DNA from: Antennarius striatus
Taxonomy: Eukaryota > Chordata > Actinopteri > Lophiiformes > Antennariidae
Assembly: GCF_040054535.1 (NCBI RefSeq)
Contig: NC_090782.1
Coordinates: forward strand, 19,685,001 to 19,749,000
Direction of reading: 5' to 3'
Length of the DNA: 64,000 nt
Numbering within the stretch: position 1 is the first letter of the stretch; every line of letters starts with the position of its first letter. Position numbers and translations under genes: made by a program. Shown piece by piece: positions 32,401 through 44,300 of the stretch. Under the pieces are notes generated by a model that saw nothing but the letters and a program-made list of their open reading frames with translations, did not search any database and was not told the origin of the DNA.

Positions 32401-33207
32401 GGATTTCCTATGTTAATAACTTAATAATGTCTAACAGCTCACAGAAGTATAACATACCAAGACTTCTGTAAAGATGCAACTTTTCGGTTTAATACACTTC
32501 CATCTAAAATATTGCTGGCTATTGATGCTGCATGTGTTCAAAATATAATTACCCTGGTGGATTTCTTTAACAGATTACCTTAATATATTTAAACTTATCA
32601 ATTAAAACAATTGAAATGTGAAAGAAAAATATATTTGACTAGAAATTACTCAAATATTCTTTGTTATGGTTCAAAATTTTGTATTGTTAAAAGTAGCAAC
32701 TGTACAAAATTAACGTAACTTGAAACTATAAGACAGAAGAATAATCATTCACAGGTAAAAAAAAAAAAAACTTACTTCAGTTAATTATTAACTTAATATA
32801 ATGATTAAAACAATGTTTTAAAAACTGAAATAAAAACTTTGATACTCAAAGCTATACTTAACTGCATTTCAGGCCCAGATAAATTCTGAGAAGAGCAGTA
32901 GGCAGAACAATCAGGAATATATCACTATTACTTTAATACTCCAGACACTAAACTACAGAAGTTATTTTGACCTCAGTTATTTTCCTACATATTGAGAAAC
33001 ATCCCACCTCCAAGAGCTGCTGAACCCCCAACGTCTAACTGAATGCAAGTTCCCCGTTGTGTAAACTTGCATTTTAACAAAACTTTAACTTGGAGTACTT
33101 TCAAACAAGTCTGAAAATATTTAGAAAGTGTGAAATACTGATTTACCTGAACAAACTTTCACTGCTAGCAGAGACACCAGTAGAGCAAGGTGCATTACTA
33201 AAGGCAT
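29486..33207 (-). CDS. Mucin-like single-pass type I membrane protein, family not recognised
   Basis: Three exons: 33147-33207, 30551-30853 and 29486-29658, both introns phase 1 with GT-AG borders (donors GTAAAT and GTAGAA; acceptors TTCCAG and CTGCAG). The product is 178 residues if it stops at TAG 29486-29488. It starts MPLVMHLALLVSLLAVKVCS, a clear signal peptide. Exon 2 encodes a Ser/Thr/Asn-rich ectodomain (about 21-121) with seven N-glycosylation sequons, and an eighth (NWT) follows in exon 3. A hydrophobic helix spans about 138-158 (LVVVICIFCIIAALV...), followed by a short tail ending SNFERLEDVPM. The third exon also shows a donor GTAAGG directly after the codon for that Met (29489-29494), so the true C-terminus may lie in a further, unassigned exon. 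The design resembles small sialomucins (CD164, endomucin or PARM1 style), but no homology was recognised. It is predicted to sit at the cell surface and be heavily glycosylated. It lies about 2 kb downstream of mpv17l2 on the same strand. Confidence 0.7.
30225..30283 (+). mobile_element. LINE 3'-tail fragment, same family as the copy at 17.7 kb
   Basis: This reads TTAATTTCCCTAACGGAACC then TCCTTAAGGGATCAATAAAG, nearly identical in order to the 3' end of the L2-like LINE at 17685-17750 but in the opposite orientation. It is a severely 5'-truncated insertion inside the second intron of the mucin-like gene. Confidence 0.75.
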
Positions 33208-33209
33208 GT

Positions 33210-34640
33210 TGAAAGAGAGGACTTGGTAGCAGTCATATCCACAGCATTCACACACACAAACACACGCACACTATATCCTTAACAGCAGGATGTGTGGCAT
33301 ACCTGAGGAGTGGTTCCAAACCATTGTGTGTGGCGCGTATAAAATCCAACAGGCTTGTGCGTCAATGTGTGAACACAGCTTAGTACAGGCTGAAGGCTCC
33401 TGGCTCAGTACACAACTGGTGTTCACAAGTATTCAAGTACGGGATGGTCAAACAGAGATGTGTGCGTTAGGATCATTATGCAAATTACACATAATAAAAT
33501 AAAATGCTTGGCAGAGCTGGGAAGATGGGTATTATTCTGAGAAATATATTGTGTGGCAGTTAACAATGAAAACATGTGAAATCTCCTCTAGAGCCCCCTG
33601 TGATTTGTCCATTACGAGCTGCTGTAGAAATATGGTCGTGCAGTTACTTTGAAGTTCATCAATGAATTACTGGTAAATTAATTCATGAAGACGCATCTAC
33701 TCTCAGTTGGTAGGCTTTAGTATGTTAACAGTGCAGCTCATGTGATCCCATAATATCAAGGATCACTTTTCTCTGCTCACATTCAGATTTCCTCCTTGTT
33801 CTCCCTGAAGCTGCTTTTATAATAAAATATTGTGATAAAATAATTAAACAAGTATTTGTGCAATGATCTGCTGCTCCAGATCTGCATAGCAAACAGGCGA
33901 ACCAGCCGTAATACTCTTCTTACAATTCCTCAGCCAAAGTAAAGCGAAAGTAAATTGTTCCGCCATGAGACGCACATCAGTAACACACACAACTCAGATG
34001 TGTCATTGATATGCTTATCAAACTTTCAGATTAGGTCAGAGGTTGACAAGTTATGAACACTTGTAAAACTTTCCCGACAGAGATAACTGTTGATCTTGAC
34101 GCGCCTCTGATATTTACGTATGCCATCTTTTATCTTGTCTCAACCTCATCAAGAGCGTTTTACATGTGCGTACGACTAGCAACTACTCCAGTTCTCTATA
34201 TGCAAAAACCCTGACAAATACCGACTACGTATGTAATGGAGGAAAATGACGTGGTGCTTGGCACCTACAAAATAGCACTTCCCATTTATCCATGTTAATA
34301 GCAATATAGATACTTGCTGTACTTTATAACAACAGATGTAGACAATGTGACTTTCATTTAGATGAAAATAAGTCAATCAAGACTCCTGATTTTATTTCAT
34401 CCAGCAAAATCTGTATTTATTGCTGAAAAAGGTGAGACAATGATCAAACATTAAAAACAGAATGTCTACTCAATTCATTACAGCTGGAAACTTTCGTATT
34501 ATTTTATAAATATTGAAAAATAAATTAACCACACATCTTCTGTCTATCTGGATTCCATGTACCTATGAAATAGGTAAGTTAGTTTGATATGTAAAATACA
34601 CAAGACGTTGTATTTAACAGCAATTCCGATTATGTATAAA
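33210..34640. other. Spacer between the mucin-like gene and mpv17l2
   Basis: AT-rich spacer without exon. The 33.21-33.35 kb part should contain the promoter of the mucin-like gene, but no TATA box or CpG island stands out. Confidence 0.5.
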
Positions 34641-34672
34641 TTTATTGATCCCATAAAGGGAAAAAAAAGTAT
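34617..34672 (-). mobile_element. LINE-type 3' tail fragment, possible mpv17l2 poly(A) signal
   Basis: On the minus strand it reads TTTCCCTTTATGGGATCAAT then AAATTTATAC, the same GGGATCAATAAA tail module seen at 17.7 and 30.2 kb. The AATAAA it carries (34641-34646) lies about 500 bases downstream of the mpv17l2 stop codon and could serve as its polyadenylation signal. Confidence 0.45.
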
Positions 34673-35148
34673 TTTTATATGGCTTAAAAAACAAAGTAAG
34701 GTTGGTCCACGTAATAAACACATTAATGCAAGTCAATATAAATACTGAACAACAGCAGATGGCAATATGACGTCAATAATTTCTGGGACACATTAAGTTG
34801 CTTGATGAATTCTATGTTATTGACAACAATCAGATGTATTAAAATGACAGGCAGTAAAACAGCTTTTCATCCCTGAGCACACCTCACACACATTATTCTG
34901 AAATGAACAGAAGGATCATTAACTTTTTACTGACGTAAAAAGAAAAGTGCTCCGACGCTTCAACTTCAAGATCCACAGCCCGTCTGAGTTCAGATGCACA
35001 CATGCGGTCTTTCAAGCGTTAAAGAAAGGACCTGTTGGTCAGAGAAAGAAGAGCACTAAGCTGTTATAGTGCCTCAACATCTTGCAACGATTGCAAGATG
35101 TTAAATGTTCTTTTGTTTCTAACTTCCCAATGAGGATTACCGCCGAAC

Positions 35149-37107
35149 CTAAGCTTTCTCCTTCAGAGGTGTGGATGAGGGGCTGGCTCCTTGCTGAACA
35201 TCAGCACCACTGCTGTTTGTCACCGCAGGGGGGGGACTGTTCTGTCAACACAGCAGAATTCAGTGTCACTTCAATATTTTAACAGCAAAGCAACTCACAT
35301 ACATAATGAACAAGAGCTGAGGGTGACTTACTTTATGTTTAAGGTGGGACAGGTACGTGTCCCACCCCAGAGTGACAGTATTGATGTACAGAACACGGTA
35401 TTTAGGAGCTAGATAGTAGAAGTTGATCATCTGAGCAGCAGGCCAAACACACCAGTCCGCCTGCAGATAGACACACAGATTCATCCTGTGCTTCTAAATT
35501 GTTTTCTGTTAATTTCAGGAAATCTCCCAAATTTCCCCACTGTGGGACTAATAAAGGAATATTTTATCCTATTTATCAAAACGTTTTTCACCCCCGGCCC
35601 TAAGCCACAAAAGCGCTATAATGTGTGTGCTCAGTCCAAAAAACACCACACCATAGCAGAGAAGCTAATTCTCCCTGTACGTGCTCTAATAATGACAGTT
35701 AACGCCACCTACTGTAGTGGATGTGTAATAACACTTTATTCTACAGTAGTGCAGCAATGAAAACGCAACCAGTAGGTTTGTGTTAAACGTTCCCGAGGGT
35801 CACATGTGCCCCGCTGGCATTTTACCACAACCCCCTTGGTAGACGTGCCCCACAATTTCACTAAATCACTAAATTACCAAGACTTGCAGGGATTAGACAA
35901 ATTTGTCAAACCGTGCCAGTGGAAGAGGGAAGCTTACAGACTCGAACCAACCAATATTTGTTTTTGTGAAGCTGGCAGAGAGAAAAAAACTTCCACTTAG
36001 GTTTTTTCATATTTTAAGAAACTCATCTTCAAAACCATTAATGAATTTACTTAACATCCGATCAGATTGGTTGTTACAAAGCAGCTACACTGATCACATT
36101 TGAAAGGGTCAGTGGTCGAAAGGAAGCAGCTTCTCAGTTGAGAAGAAACACACTTTGCTATGAAAACCAAAGCCCAGGAGCACAAACGAGACAGCCAAAG
36201 TTAGAGTTGCAAAAGTAAACACTTTAGAAACAGAAGAGAGAACATTTGACGTCATAGAGTAAATATGATGTGCATATTTCTGTGCAGGTAAGACAGGTGG
36301 ACTTGCCTTGTAAAATTCCCAGAACATCTTCTTAAATTCCTCCAATCCCTCGGATAAAGTGTGTCCCTGAGTGAAACCCATTACTGCAATAAACAGATTG
36401 AGCCATCAGATGTGCGTCATATGCTTTTGTTTAGCATTAACAATATCTTCAAGTATCACCTTTGCCTATGTTTTCCATACATGTGAGCCTGTGTCATTAG
36501 AAACTGTACTACTGAGGTATGTGAACACTAGAAGAGGTAGACAGACTGTTTGATGACAATAAAAATCTTCTCACCAACAAAAAACCACACCCCGATTACC
36601 GGCGAGGCAATCAGCTGGTCTGTCAGAACCTTCTTGACCACTGTTTTCAGCCCTTTTCCAACAAAGACTCTGTCCAGCCATATGTACCAGTAGTGCAACA
36701 TTGGGCCAAAGGAGCAGCCCACAAGAAACATGTTACCTTAAGGGGAAAAGAAATTTGGAAAAAAGAATTAATGGCAATAAAATTATTCTTGATAATTTAG
36801 AATAATGGTGAAAATCCTTTCCAATATAGGGATATTGCACTGAGAAAATTTGTGTTAAAATCTGACTGAAATGCTGGTTACAAAATACTCAAAATTTAGA
36901 AAAGATCTCAACAAAAACATTTTGATGTTTTTGTTGAGCTTTGGAACTTTTTATGTGTTTTTCAGACGTAACTAATGAGATTAATGAGTCATTTGACTTG
37001 TATATCAACCCCCAACCAAAAACATCATCCAGATGAACAGAAGGTAGACAAAATAATTTGAGAATCAAACATGGTATATTACAGAAACATTCAAATTTAA
37101 ACACATG

Positions 37108-37183
<76 letters not shown>

Positions 37184-38136
37184 ATAACATGTATCTAAGG
37201 ATCTGTAAGAACAAACCAAAGTTTATTAAAGCAGAAAATTACTGTTTTTATCGTGTTTCAGCAGCTCTTCATTTCTTGTTGCCAAAATCAAGACACAGCA
37301 TACAGGAACATCAATAGGAAAGTATTTTTTCAGTTATTAATGCTGAACCAATTATGGGGGTTTGTGCAAGGGGTTCATAGCCCCCCTGAAGCTGAGAGTA
37401 TTTCAGTAATTTACAACTAATTGAATGATATTATTGAAAAGAAAAACAAAATGCATACATTTAAAATAATCCAAATTATTTCATGAAAACCTGCAATGTT
37501 CAAAACATATTCAGTTACTGTTTTTTCTCAAATATTTGACCTCATAAGAAGACTTCTAAAAAGCCTAAATCTCTCTGCAGTTGAACCATTTGTTCTACAT
37601 ATAGTTTATATTCATATTGACACTATTTACACTTCACAAATGATATTTCAAGTTTAGCAACTTTTTCTTCTTTGCAGCAAGTTCTGTCAACCCCTGCACT
37701 GCAATTCATCCATCCCTGTCTTCCTCTTTAATCCCTTCTGACACAATGCTACCAGCATTGCTATTGATCTAAATCATTTCATATTCATCCAATCATCAAA
37801 TTGTTAACAAATGTCCTGTGATAATTCCATTAATTTCCTATTCGGAAAACACACTGCAAAATTGAATCAACACAAGTCCAAATGTGAAGACTGTATCCCT
37901 ATGCAATAATTAAAAAAAAAAAAATTCCCCATGGAGGATCACTCACCTGTTCTCCTCCACTCACGAACTCTTTTTGGTTCCCTATAGATTTCTCGGGTCT
38001 GCTGCAAGCAATCACCTAAAGCCAGCATGACTCCTCCACTCAAGGTGTTGGTTATCAGCAGGTACCGGCCCTGGAAAAGTGGCCGCCAGTTGAACCGTAT
38101 CCTGACCAGAAAGTCTTTACCCACCCGGGGAAGCAT
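35149..38136 (-). CDS. mpv17l2: Mpv17-like protein 2
   Basis: Five coding exons: 37947-38136, 36575-36736, 36307-36383, 35332-35460 and 35149-35241, totalling 651 bases and 216 residues (human about 206). The Mpv17/PMP22 family is a set of small multi-pass proteins; mammalian MPV17L2 sits in the mitochondrial inner membrane and supports mitochondrial ribosome assembly. Matching strings are [17 protein letters not shown] (exon 1), [17 protein letters not shown] and [17 protein letters not shown] (exon 2), FWEFYK (exon 3) and [20 protein letters not shown] then [11 protein letters not shown] (exon 4). The start MLPRVGKDF was chosen because it precedes PLFQGRYLL by the distance usual in the family. 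The last exon adds a Pro/Ser-rich tail ending PLKEKA. Intron 3 (35461-36306) begins GCAAGT, so it is a GC-AG intron. The gene is divergent from rab3a, as adjacent as in human. Confidence 0.92.
35515..35570 (+). mobile_element. LINE-type 3' tail fragment in mpv17l2 intron 3
   Basis: It contains AATTTCCCCACTGTGGGACT followed by AATAAAGGAATATTTTATCC, the L2/CR1-type 3' tail with its GGGACTAATAAAG core. Only the tail is present. Confidence 0.6.
37114..37178 (+). repeat. (CA)n microsatellite in mpv17l2 intron 1
   Basis: A pure CA array between coding exons 1 and 2 of mpv17l2. Confidence 0.97.
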
Positions 38137-38749
38137 GATGTTTGGAACACCACTATCATCTGCAGGAAAACGCTTTCTGTGGTCTTGGGGGGAAAAAACA
38201 GGGTGATCTACAAGACTACAAGATCTATCCAAGCAGAGGAGGTAGAGACAACACTTTCAATGCACCAAAACAAAATCAATAGGTTAATAATATGGAAATC
38301 AGTTCATATGACTATATGACTATTACACATGGAAAAACTTTTATTTCTTAAGCTGGTATCTGGTTCAAAATTGACCTCAATAATATTTTCCAAAAACAAA
38401 AGAAGCAAATGATTGGCTTCTAAAGACGTACATGTGTAATTTATAGTGTTGAATGAGCATCTGTCAGGTGCAGGATATTCACTGATCTGCAGGTGATCAA
38501 CTAGTTGGTACCAAAATTTTGCTATCATACCCCAAATCATACCCCACCACATGACAAATTTAAGCTCATGGCCCTCCACTTTCATTTTGATTTTAGTTGT
38601 TATAACGCAGAAAGTGCATGTAACCCATGACTAATTAATAGTCACACATCCCATCGTTGTAGAAATGAATTGCAGTGAAGTGTTGAGAGTCCATTGAGGG
38701 GGTTTTTTCTATTAAAGGTTCTCGAGGTCAAAAGTCACCCTCCACCACC

Positions 38750-39300
38750 GACATGCACCATCTGATGTAACGGTCATGTTAGCTCCTGGCTAGCAGTCTA
38801 ACAGCCCGGATATTTTATTCTGGTTCAGGAAAAGCCCGCCGGCAGTCCTGTCCAGGACGCCGGGTAAAAGCGTTCACTGTCACGGTCACCATTTGGGACA
38901 GTTAACGCGCTGTGCACAGAGTTAAACCACACTTACAACATGCTGTACAGTTAAACAACTACAGTACCACTAACTAACTAACTAACCAGTGACAGTGGAT
39001 TCCGAGTCGGTGCGGCTTTCGTCTGTTTCCCGTCGATATATATTTCTATATTTATTTTCATCTATGTTAACCTGATCATAACATATGCCTCTCTTATGAA
39101 AATACTAGAAAAAAATAGTTTAGTTGTAGTTCTAAACATGCTCGTGTAATCCACAGCTGTGAAGGGGACACCGCAACGACGAAATCTGTCCCATGCAACG
39201 AAAAGCAAGAGGAAACCGCAGATCAAATGTCATTGGTCAGAGGCATTGACGTGTTATCTGAATGAGCCAATCAAAGGCAAAAGAGGGCGGGTCTAAGAAC
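38750..39300 (-). promoter_or_regulatory. mpv17l2: mpv17l2 promoter and 5' UTR region
   Basis: A CpG-richer stretch upstream of the coding start. On the minus strand, in order, there is a GC box (GGGCGGG on plus, 39285-39291), a CCAAT box in the ATTGG orientation (CCAAT on plus at 39267-39271) and a second CCAAT box (ATTGG on plus, 39232-39236): a TATA-less housekeeping arrangement. A donor-like GTAAGT lies at 38931-38936 on the minus strand and could end a non-coding first exon. The nearest acceptor, TTTTCCTGCAG before about 38160, would place an out-of-frame ATG ahead of the coding ATG, so the 5' UTR structure is uncertain. Confidence 0.55.
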
Positions 39301-39372
39301 CGTTCTCTGAAGCAATATCTTTGTGGTGATGGACTCAAGAGGGTTACCATTGAGGACTCCTTTTCTGTATGG

Positions 39373-39386
39373 GCGCCACCTACTGG
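39373..39386 (-). promoter_or_regulatory. CTCF-type core motif
   Basis: Minus-strand CCAGTAGGTGGCGC fits the CTCF core consensus CCASYAGRKGGCRS fully. It lies just upstream of the mpv17l2 promoter, between it and the rab3a first exon candidate. Confidence 0.5.
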
Positions 39387-40113
39387 TGTGGAAGAATGGT
39401 GAAGACCACGCGAGGAACAAACGTCATTTTTGTGGAAAGTGATAGTAAATTTTTTAGATATTTTTTCTGTTTTGTGAGTAGATTTATTTCTTGCAACAAT
39501 TTATCTATTTCAACGGTCTCTTGATAATATCATATTTTGATTAACATGTAGTATTTAAGATGCCCCTACATGAGCTGGCCTCTTAACTAGCCTCCAGTGG
39601 ACCAATGAACCGCAAGGCGAAAAAGCGGCTATGGCCGAACTGATTGCAGTTGTCTCATCTAGACGAAAATGAATGGATAAATGTGAAATATACAATACGT
39701 GCACACCGAATCTGTCAGACTTGACTCTGAATCAAAACATTTCTGTGTGTATAATCAGTTTATTAGAGTATGCCGTCCGCTTTATTACATATCATTAAAA
39801 CCTATCATGATTGACACAAAGATGCAGGCAGGTCGGTTTGACATCCTCAGATTTAATAACATGAATTTGAAATTCCATGTTTAAACAAACGCAAACGAAA
39901 GTTAACAATGTTAAGCGCAATTAAAACGTTGCTTCATGCTCTCATAGCACATGGTTAGATTAAAGTAGGATAATGTCCAGAAATATTTATTCTGTTGCAA
40001 TATGTTTGTGTTGTTTTGCGGCTATGAAGGATCACTAAACTGGGAAATAACTATTAAAGCTGAAACCCAAATTTTATATAGATTTTTAATTATATCTGAT
40101 TTACATGCCAAAT

Positions 40114-40508
40114 GGGTGGCGGCAGTGGCTCAGTGGTAAAGCGGGCGGTAGAGCAGGTCGTCCTATGATTTGAGATCGGCGGTTCGATTCCCGCTCCCGC
40201 CCCCCCAAAAATACCCGGAGGTGAGCTAACAGTGGGAGGTGTCAGCTCATCTCCGGAGCACTGCCGAGGCACCCTTGAGCAAGGTGCCGTCCCCTTTACA
40301 AATTGCTCATTTGAGGCGCACCAAGAAGGAGCTGCCTGCCACTCTACCTCCCCTGCATGCCTACAGGCCCCCTTGTGTGTGTGTGATACAGGGGCCTGTA
40401 CTCACATATATGTATGCATGCGTTTGTAATCAGTAGCTAGAGTGTGCTCTCTTAATTTCCCTTCGGGGATCAAACCAGTATATAAAATTAAAAATTAAAA
40501 ATTAAATG
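40114..40508 (+). mobile_element. tRNA-derived SINE with LINE-like 3' tail
   Basis: The head has an RNA polymerase III box A, TGGCTCAGTGG (40126-40136), and box B, GGTTCGATTCC (40181-40191), as in a tRNA gene. A body with the fish-SINE string GAGGCACCCTTGAGCAAGGT follows (about 40265-40285). The tail CCCTTCGGGGATCAAACC (about 40459) resembles the L2/CR1 3' end and is followed by an (AAATTA)n run (40485-40506). AAATGG occurs at both flanks (40111-40116 and 40503-40508) and may be a short target duplication. Confidence 0.85.
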
Positions 40509-40549
40509 GTTTGACAAAATAATTGTTCAAATACAGTCAGTCATCTTCA

Positions 40550-40622
40550 GATTGCCACAGCTATATCCACTGCAGCGGGTCGCGGGGAGCCGGAGCCTAT
40601 CTCGGCGGCATAGGGCGTACTA
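40550..40622 (+). repeat. Dispersed teleost repeat fragment
   Basis: The string CACTGCAGCGGGTCGCGGGG followed by AGCCGGAGCCTATC is a core shared by a very common interspersed repeat in fish genomes. I recognise it as repetitive but cannot assign a family name with certainty. Confidence 0.5.
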
Positions 40623-41269
40623 TTTCAAAATCCACTATGTTATTATGTGGAAATTCTGTCAGTGGTCACTATTGACTCCTCATCAATAAATAAGACTCTC
40701 AGGTAGCGCTCATCAATAAGAAATGACGGACTGACTGTTTACGGCGGATCGGTTCAGGACAGTAGTTCGTAGTTGCAGACAGAATTGTGGGGATATGTCC
40801 AGTGAGCTTTCAGTCTTCACGCTGCCGTCGAAACACCGCCCTCCTGTCATTCATTTCATGTCACTGTTTGTGTAAAGTTAACGGTGTTACAAATAGACAG
40901 GAAATCACTTCACTTTCATAATAAAGTCAATCCACCCTTTTTCTTTCTGCTCGAACTGAGTGATTCCTCTTGATTTAGTTGTTCTTTCCAGGTGACTACA
41001 AAATAATCAGGGTAACACAATGATAAAGTCAAACAAATAAAGGCAAAGAATGGGTCTGTATAAATAATAAATGATGACTGTGTCAATTTTTGTTTCTTAA
41101 ATCTGAAAATTTTATGTTCTCAAGAACGCGACGTTTATTTTTTTTTATGGGCCATCTACCATTTCTGTGTTGTTGATGATGCAAAGTCTAGAAGCTGTTC
41201 CTTTTTGAAAGGAAACACAAATTTACTGATTCAGTTCAAAATTATTTTGAGGCTTTGAACGCTTCTTGA

Positions 41270-41392
41270 CTCACTTCCGGGATTTTATTTTGGAATTCAT
41301 AGCCGGATGTCATTTTGCATCATTAACTTGACAGTGGTGGTGTTATTGCGGGTGCTGGACGCGGTGGAACAGCCGGATATAATTCTATAAAG
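41270..41392 (+). promoter_or_regulatory. rab3a: Probable non-coding first exon and promoter of rab3a
   Basis: A GC-enriched stretch starting at an ETS-type site ACTTCCGG (41273-41280) and ending at a good splice donor, AAAG then GTGAGA (from 41393). RAB3A has an untranslated first exon in mammals, and here the rab3a ATG directly follows a splice acceptor, so an upstream exon is required. This is the best candidate on the plus strand between mpv17l2 and the coding exons. The link is by position only. Confidence 0.45.
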
Positions 41393-44300
41393 GTGAGATT
41401 CCGTTCTTTGTTAGATTAATGGTTGGACTCGCATCTAGTATTCAAACACACAGGATCCTGTATGAATTATGATTGCTGGTGTTTAAATATTAAATAAAGG
41501 ATTTAATATTTAAGAACCTTTTCCAAAAGATGCTTGCTTTAGAACATATGTTTTCATTGTGAAAACCGTAAAACCAATACTGATGTATAAAATGCATGTT
41601 GGTTCGTATTGTGTTTGAGGATGGATGAGAAGGATGCTGCTGTGGTTTGTCTCAGGGCCTGTCCGACAGAGAAAAAAGGCGTTTCACACCGTCCGATGGT
41701 TTAAATCAGGAAAATGCTTCTGAATGGGTCTGGAACACGGACAATAATAATAAATTCACTCTGTCCATCAAACAAAAATAATAATAACATCATTTTGACA
41801 GGCACACATGCAATTACTAATCACAATTTAAGTTTTTTTTGTGTGAAATAACCTCAATATTTGGTGTGCCTTCTGTGCGTTACTTGAAGGATTTTCGAGG
41901 TGTTATTGGAAATTTATTAATAACATGCTGAATCATGTAGAGAAATGTCGTGTTTCCTGTTGTCGAGCAAAATGGTCATTTCAAAACCAAAGAGAAATAA
42001 GCGCATGAATTAGCATGTGTGTGTTTTCCATACCGCAACAGCACATCCCAGAATACAGAAAAAGACATATGAAGACAAATAGCACGGAGAAGCTGTTAAT
42101 GCACACTGGAAGTGCAATATAACTGAACTCCACATTTACAGGGGGAACTGATTGAATAAATAAAGGCTTCGAGCAAATACAGTCTGTATGAATTAATTCT
42201 GATGGTCTGCACTGAAAATATTTTTTCTTAGAAATCTCCTTTGTGGATACATAAAGGGTGGAGTATTGAAAAGGTGGAGTGCTAAGGCCTTATGGTATTC
42301 ACAGAATTGAAACCTGTATGATAGCGGATCAATCTGGAGGGAGACGTGAGTGAGGTAATGATAATTATAGAGGGTGATATTATAATTAGTCCTTCAGAAA
42401 GTTTTTTCCATTTGCTGCTTAAAGCAGATAGATGTCAAAAAGCATCTGTGCAGAGTGGCAGCTGGAAGAATCCCCCACTGACTTAAACATATTGGCAGTA
42501 TCGTGGTGGTGGTGGTGGCTGGTAACCCTGCTGAGACAGATGATGAAGTTAGTGAACCTGTGAAGCTTGGCAGGTGATGGGGAGGCAGAGGTTCGTGTTG
42601 TGAAGCGTGAGGATGGTGAGGCTGTGTTGCTCTGACGTGCTGATGTCAGCAGAATATTAAGACTGCAACATGTGTGAGAGGTGTGAATGGCAGGATACTG
42701 TGAGAAGAGCCTATCAGAATTCAAAGTAACAGCCTTCCTGATTGGTCCTTCAGCTGTGTTTCATTTGACTCGACTCAGTCAGCACCCTGGTTGTTAGAAG
42801 AAATTTAAATAATGATTCGGTTTTTTGGTTTTACCTGCAAAATGTGTTTTCTTACTTTGAATGTGAGTCTGCCCTTTCCCTGCTGACAGTTATGACTTCA
42901 TGTCAAGATTGTTTCCTGTGACAAACACTGCAGTACCACCTAGGATTAAATTCATACGTTTGATCAACATCTTTTCCTGCTGCCTAAAAGAACTGGATTC
43001 TGCTAAGATTTATTCTCTCGTAATTGTCTCAAATGTGGTCTGATGAGCCAAACTAAAAGACTTTGAGAGGGAGACCTGGAGCTGTTGTTGGTTTAGGAGC
43101 ATCATCATGCAGAAATATGAGCACAATATATTAGCAATGAGCATTTTTCAGGACCTTAAAGGGCCACATTAGAGCTTTGAGATTTAACAAATAGAGAAAG
43201 TATAACAAAAATGGACTCAACTCCAACTCATGTTTCATGTATGTTTTTGTAAATTGAAAGAATAGACAGGTATGTATTTGAGAAGAGGGAATAGCTGCAT
43301 CCAATCACATTTTTAAGTGTAAACCAGTTTTTGAACCCAAACAGATGCAGGGCTGATTTTAATCCACAATGTCCTGGATAAACCTGCCGACTCCAGCATC
43401 AAAAGCATCTTCAGCATCCTCGCTGCTTCCCTCGCTGCGTTCCGTTTGCTGTAAAGAAAAAAACAGAAAGGGCTATTTTTAGCTTCCCCTCCTCTCATCT
43501 ACGTCCTCATGCTTCCTAGAAAAGGAGGCATGTGATTGGAGGAGAAGAGGGAAAATGCCATCTCAGGCAACCTTTGGAGCAGGACAGCAGTCGCGTGGGA
43601 CCACTGCTGCATTGTTAGGTATCTGTCATTTCTGCTTTATGTCATAAATGTTTCGCACACTAACCTTGACAGGATGTGAAACATATCTTGGCAAGTTTGA
43701 GAAATTAGACTGACCTGTTTGTCTTTCAGTGTTCCGGGTTTGGTGTCCCACTTTACCATGATGAGAATAAAGTCTATAGTCTACTTTTATATGATTAAAT
43801 ATCAAAAATACTCAATGAATAGTCAGGGGTCAGATGTCAAGTGATCACTGATTTTATCTTTAAAGGACGGAATCCTCAATTAAATTGATGTAAATGGATC
43901 GATTTTTACATAAGAAGAAATTCTGCTGGTTTTGATCATTCTCATTTGCATTACCTTCCTAGTCTAACCTTACATCGGTATTGAAAGTATCGTAATAATT
44001 TGCTTTAGCAAACATACATGTCAGTAACAGTGACAGAGTAGAGTTGTATCAAACCCAAATTATAAATTCCTGTGGTTTATTTCAGAATAATGCATGTTGT
44101 ATAGTGTAATAAAAGATATAGAAAAAGGAATACGTCATTAATGTCATCATTTTAATTTTGCAGCCTTTAAAATTGAAGTCATTCTTGTATACTGCAGAGC
44201 AGCTTGTGAATTTTAGTCTTATCTGACCCTATCCTATAAATAACTACAAAGTGCTCTGATAGTGCATTCCTCTACCGAAGCTAATGCTAACCTGAACAAT

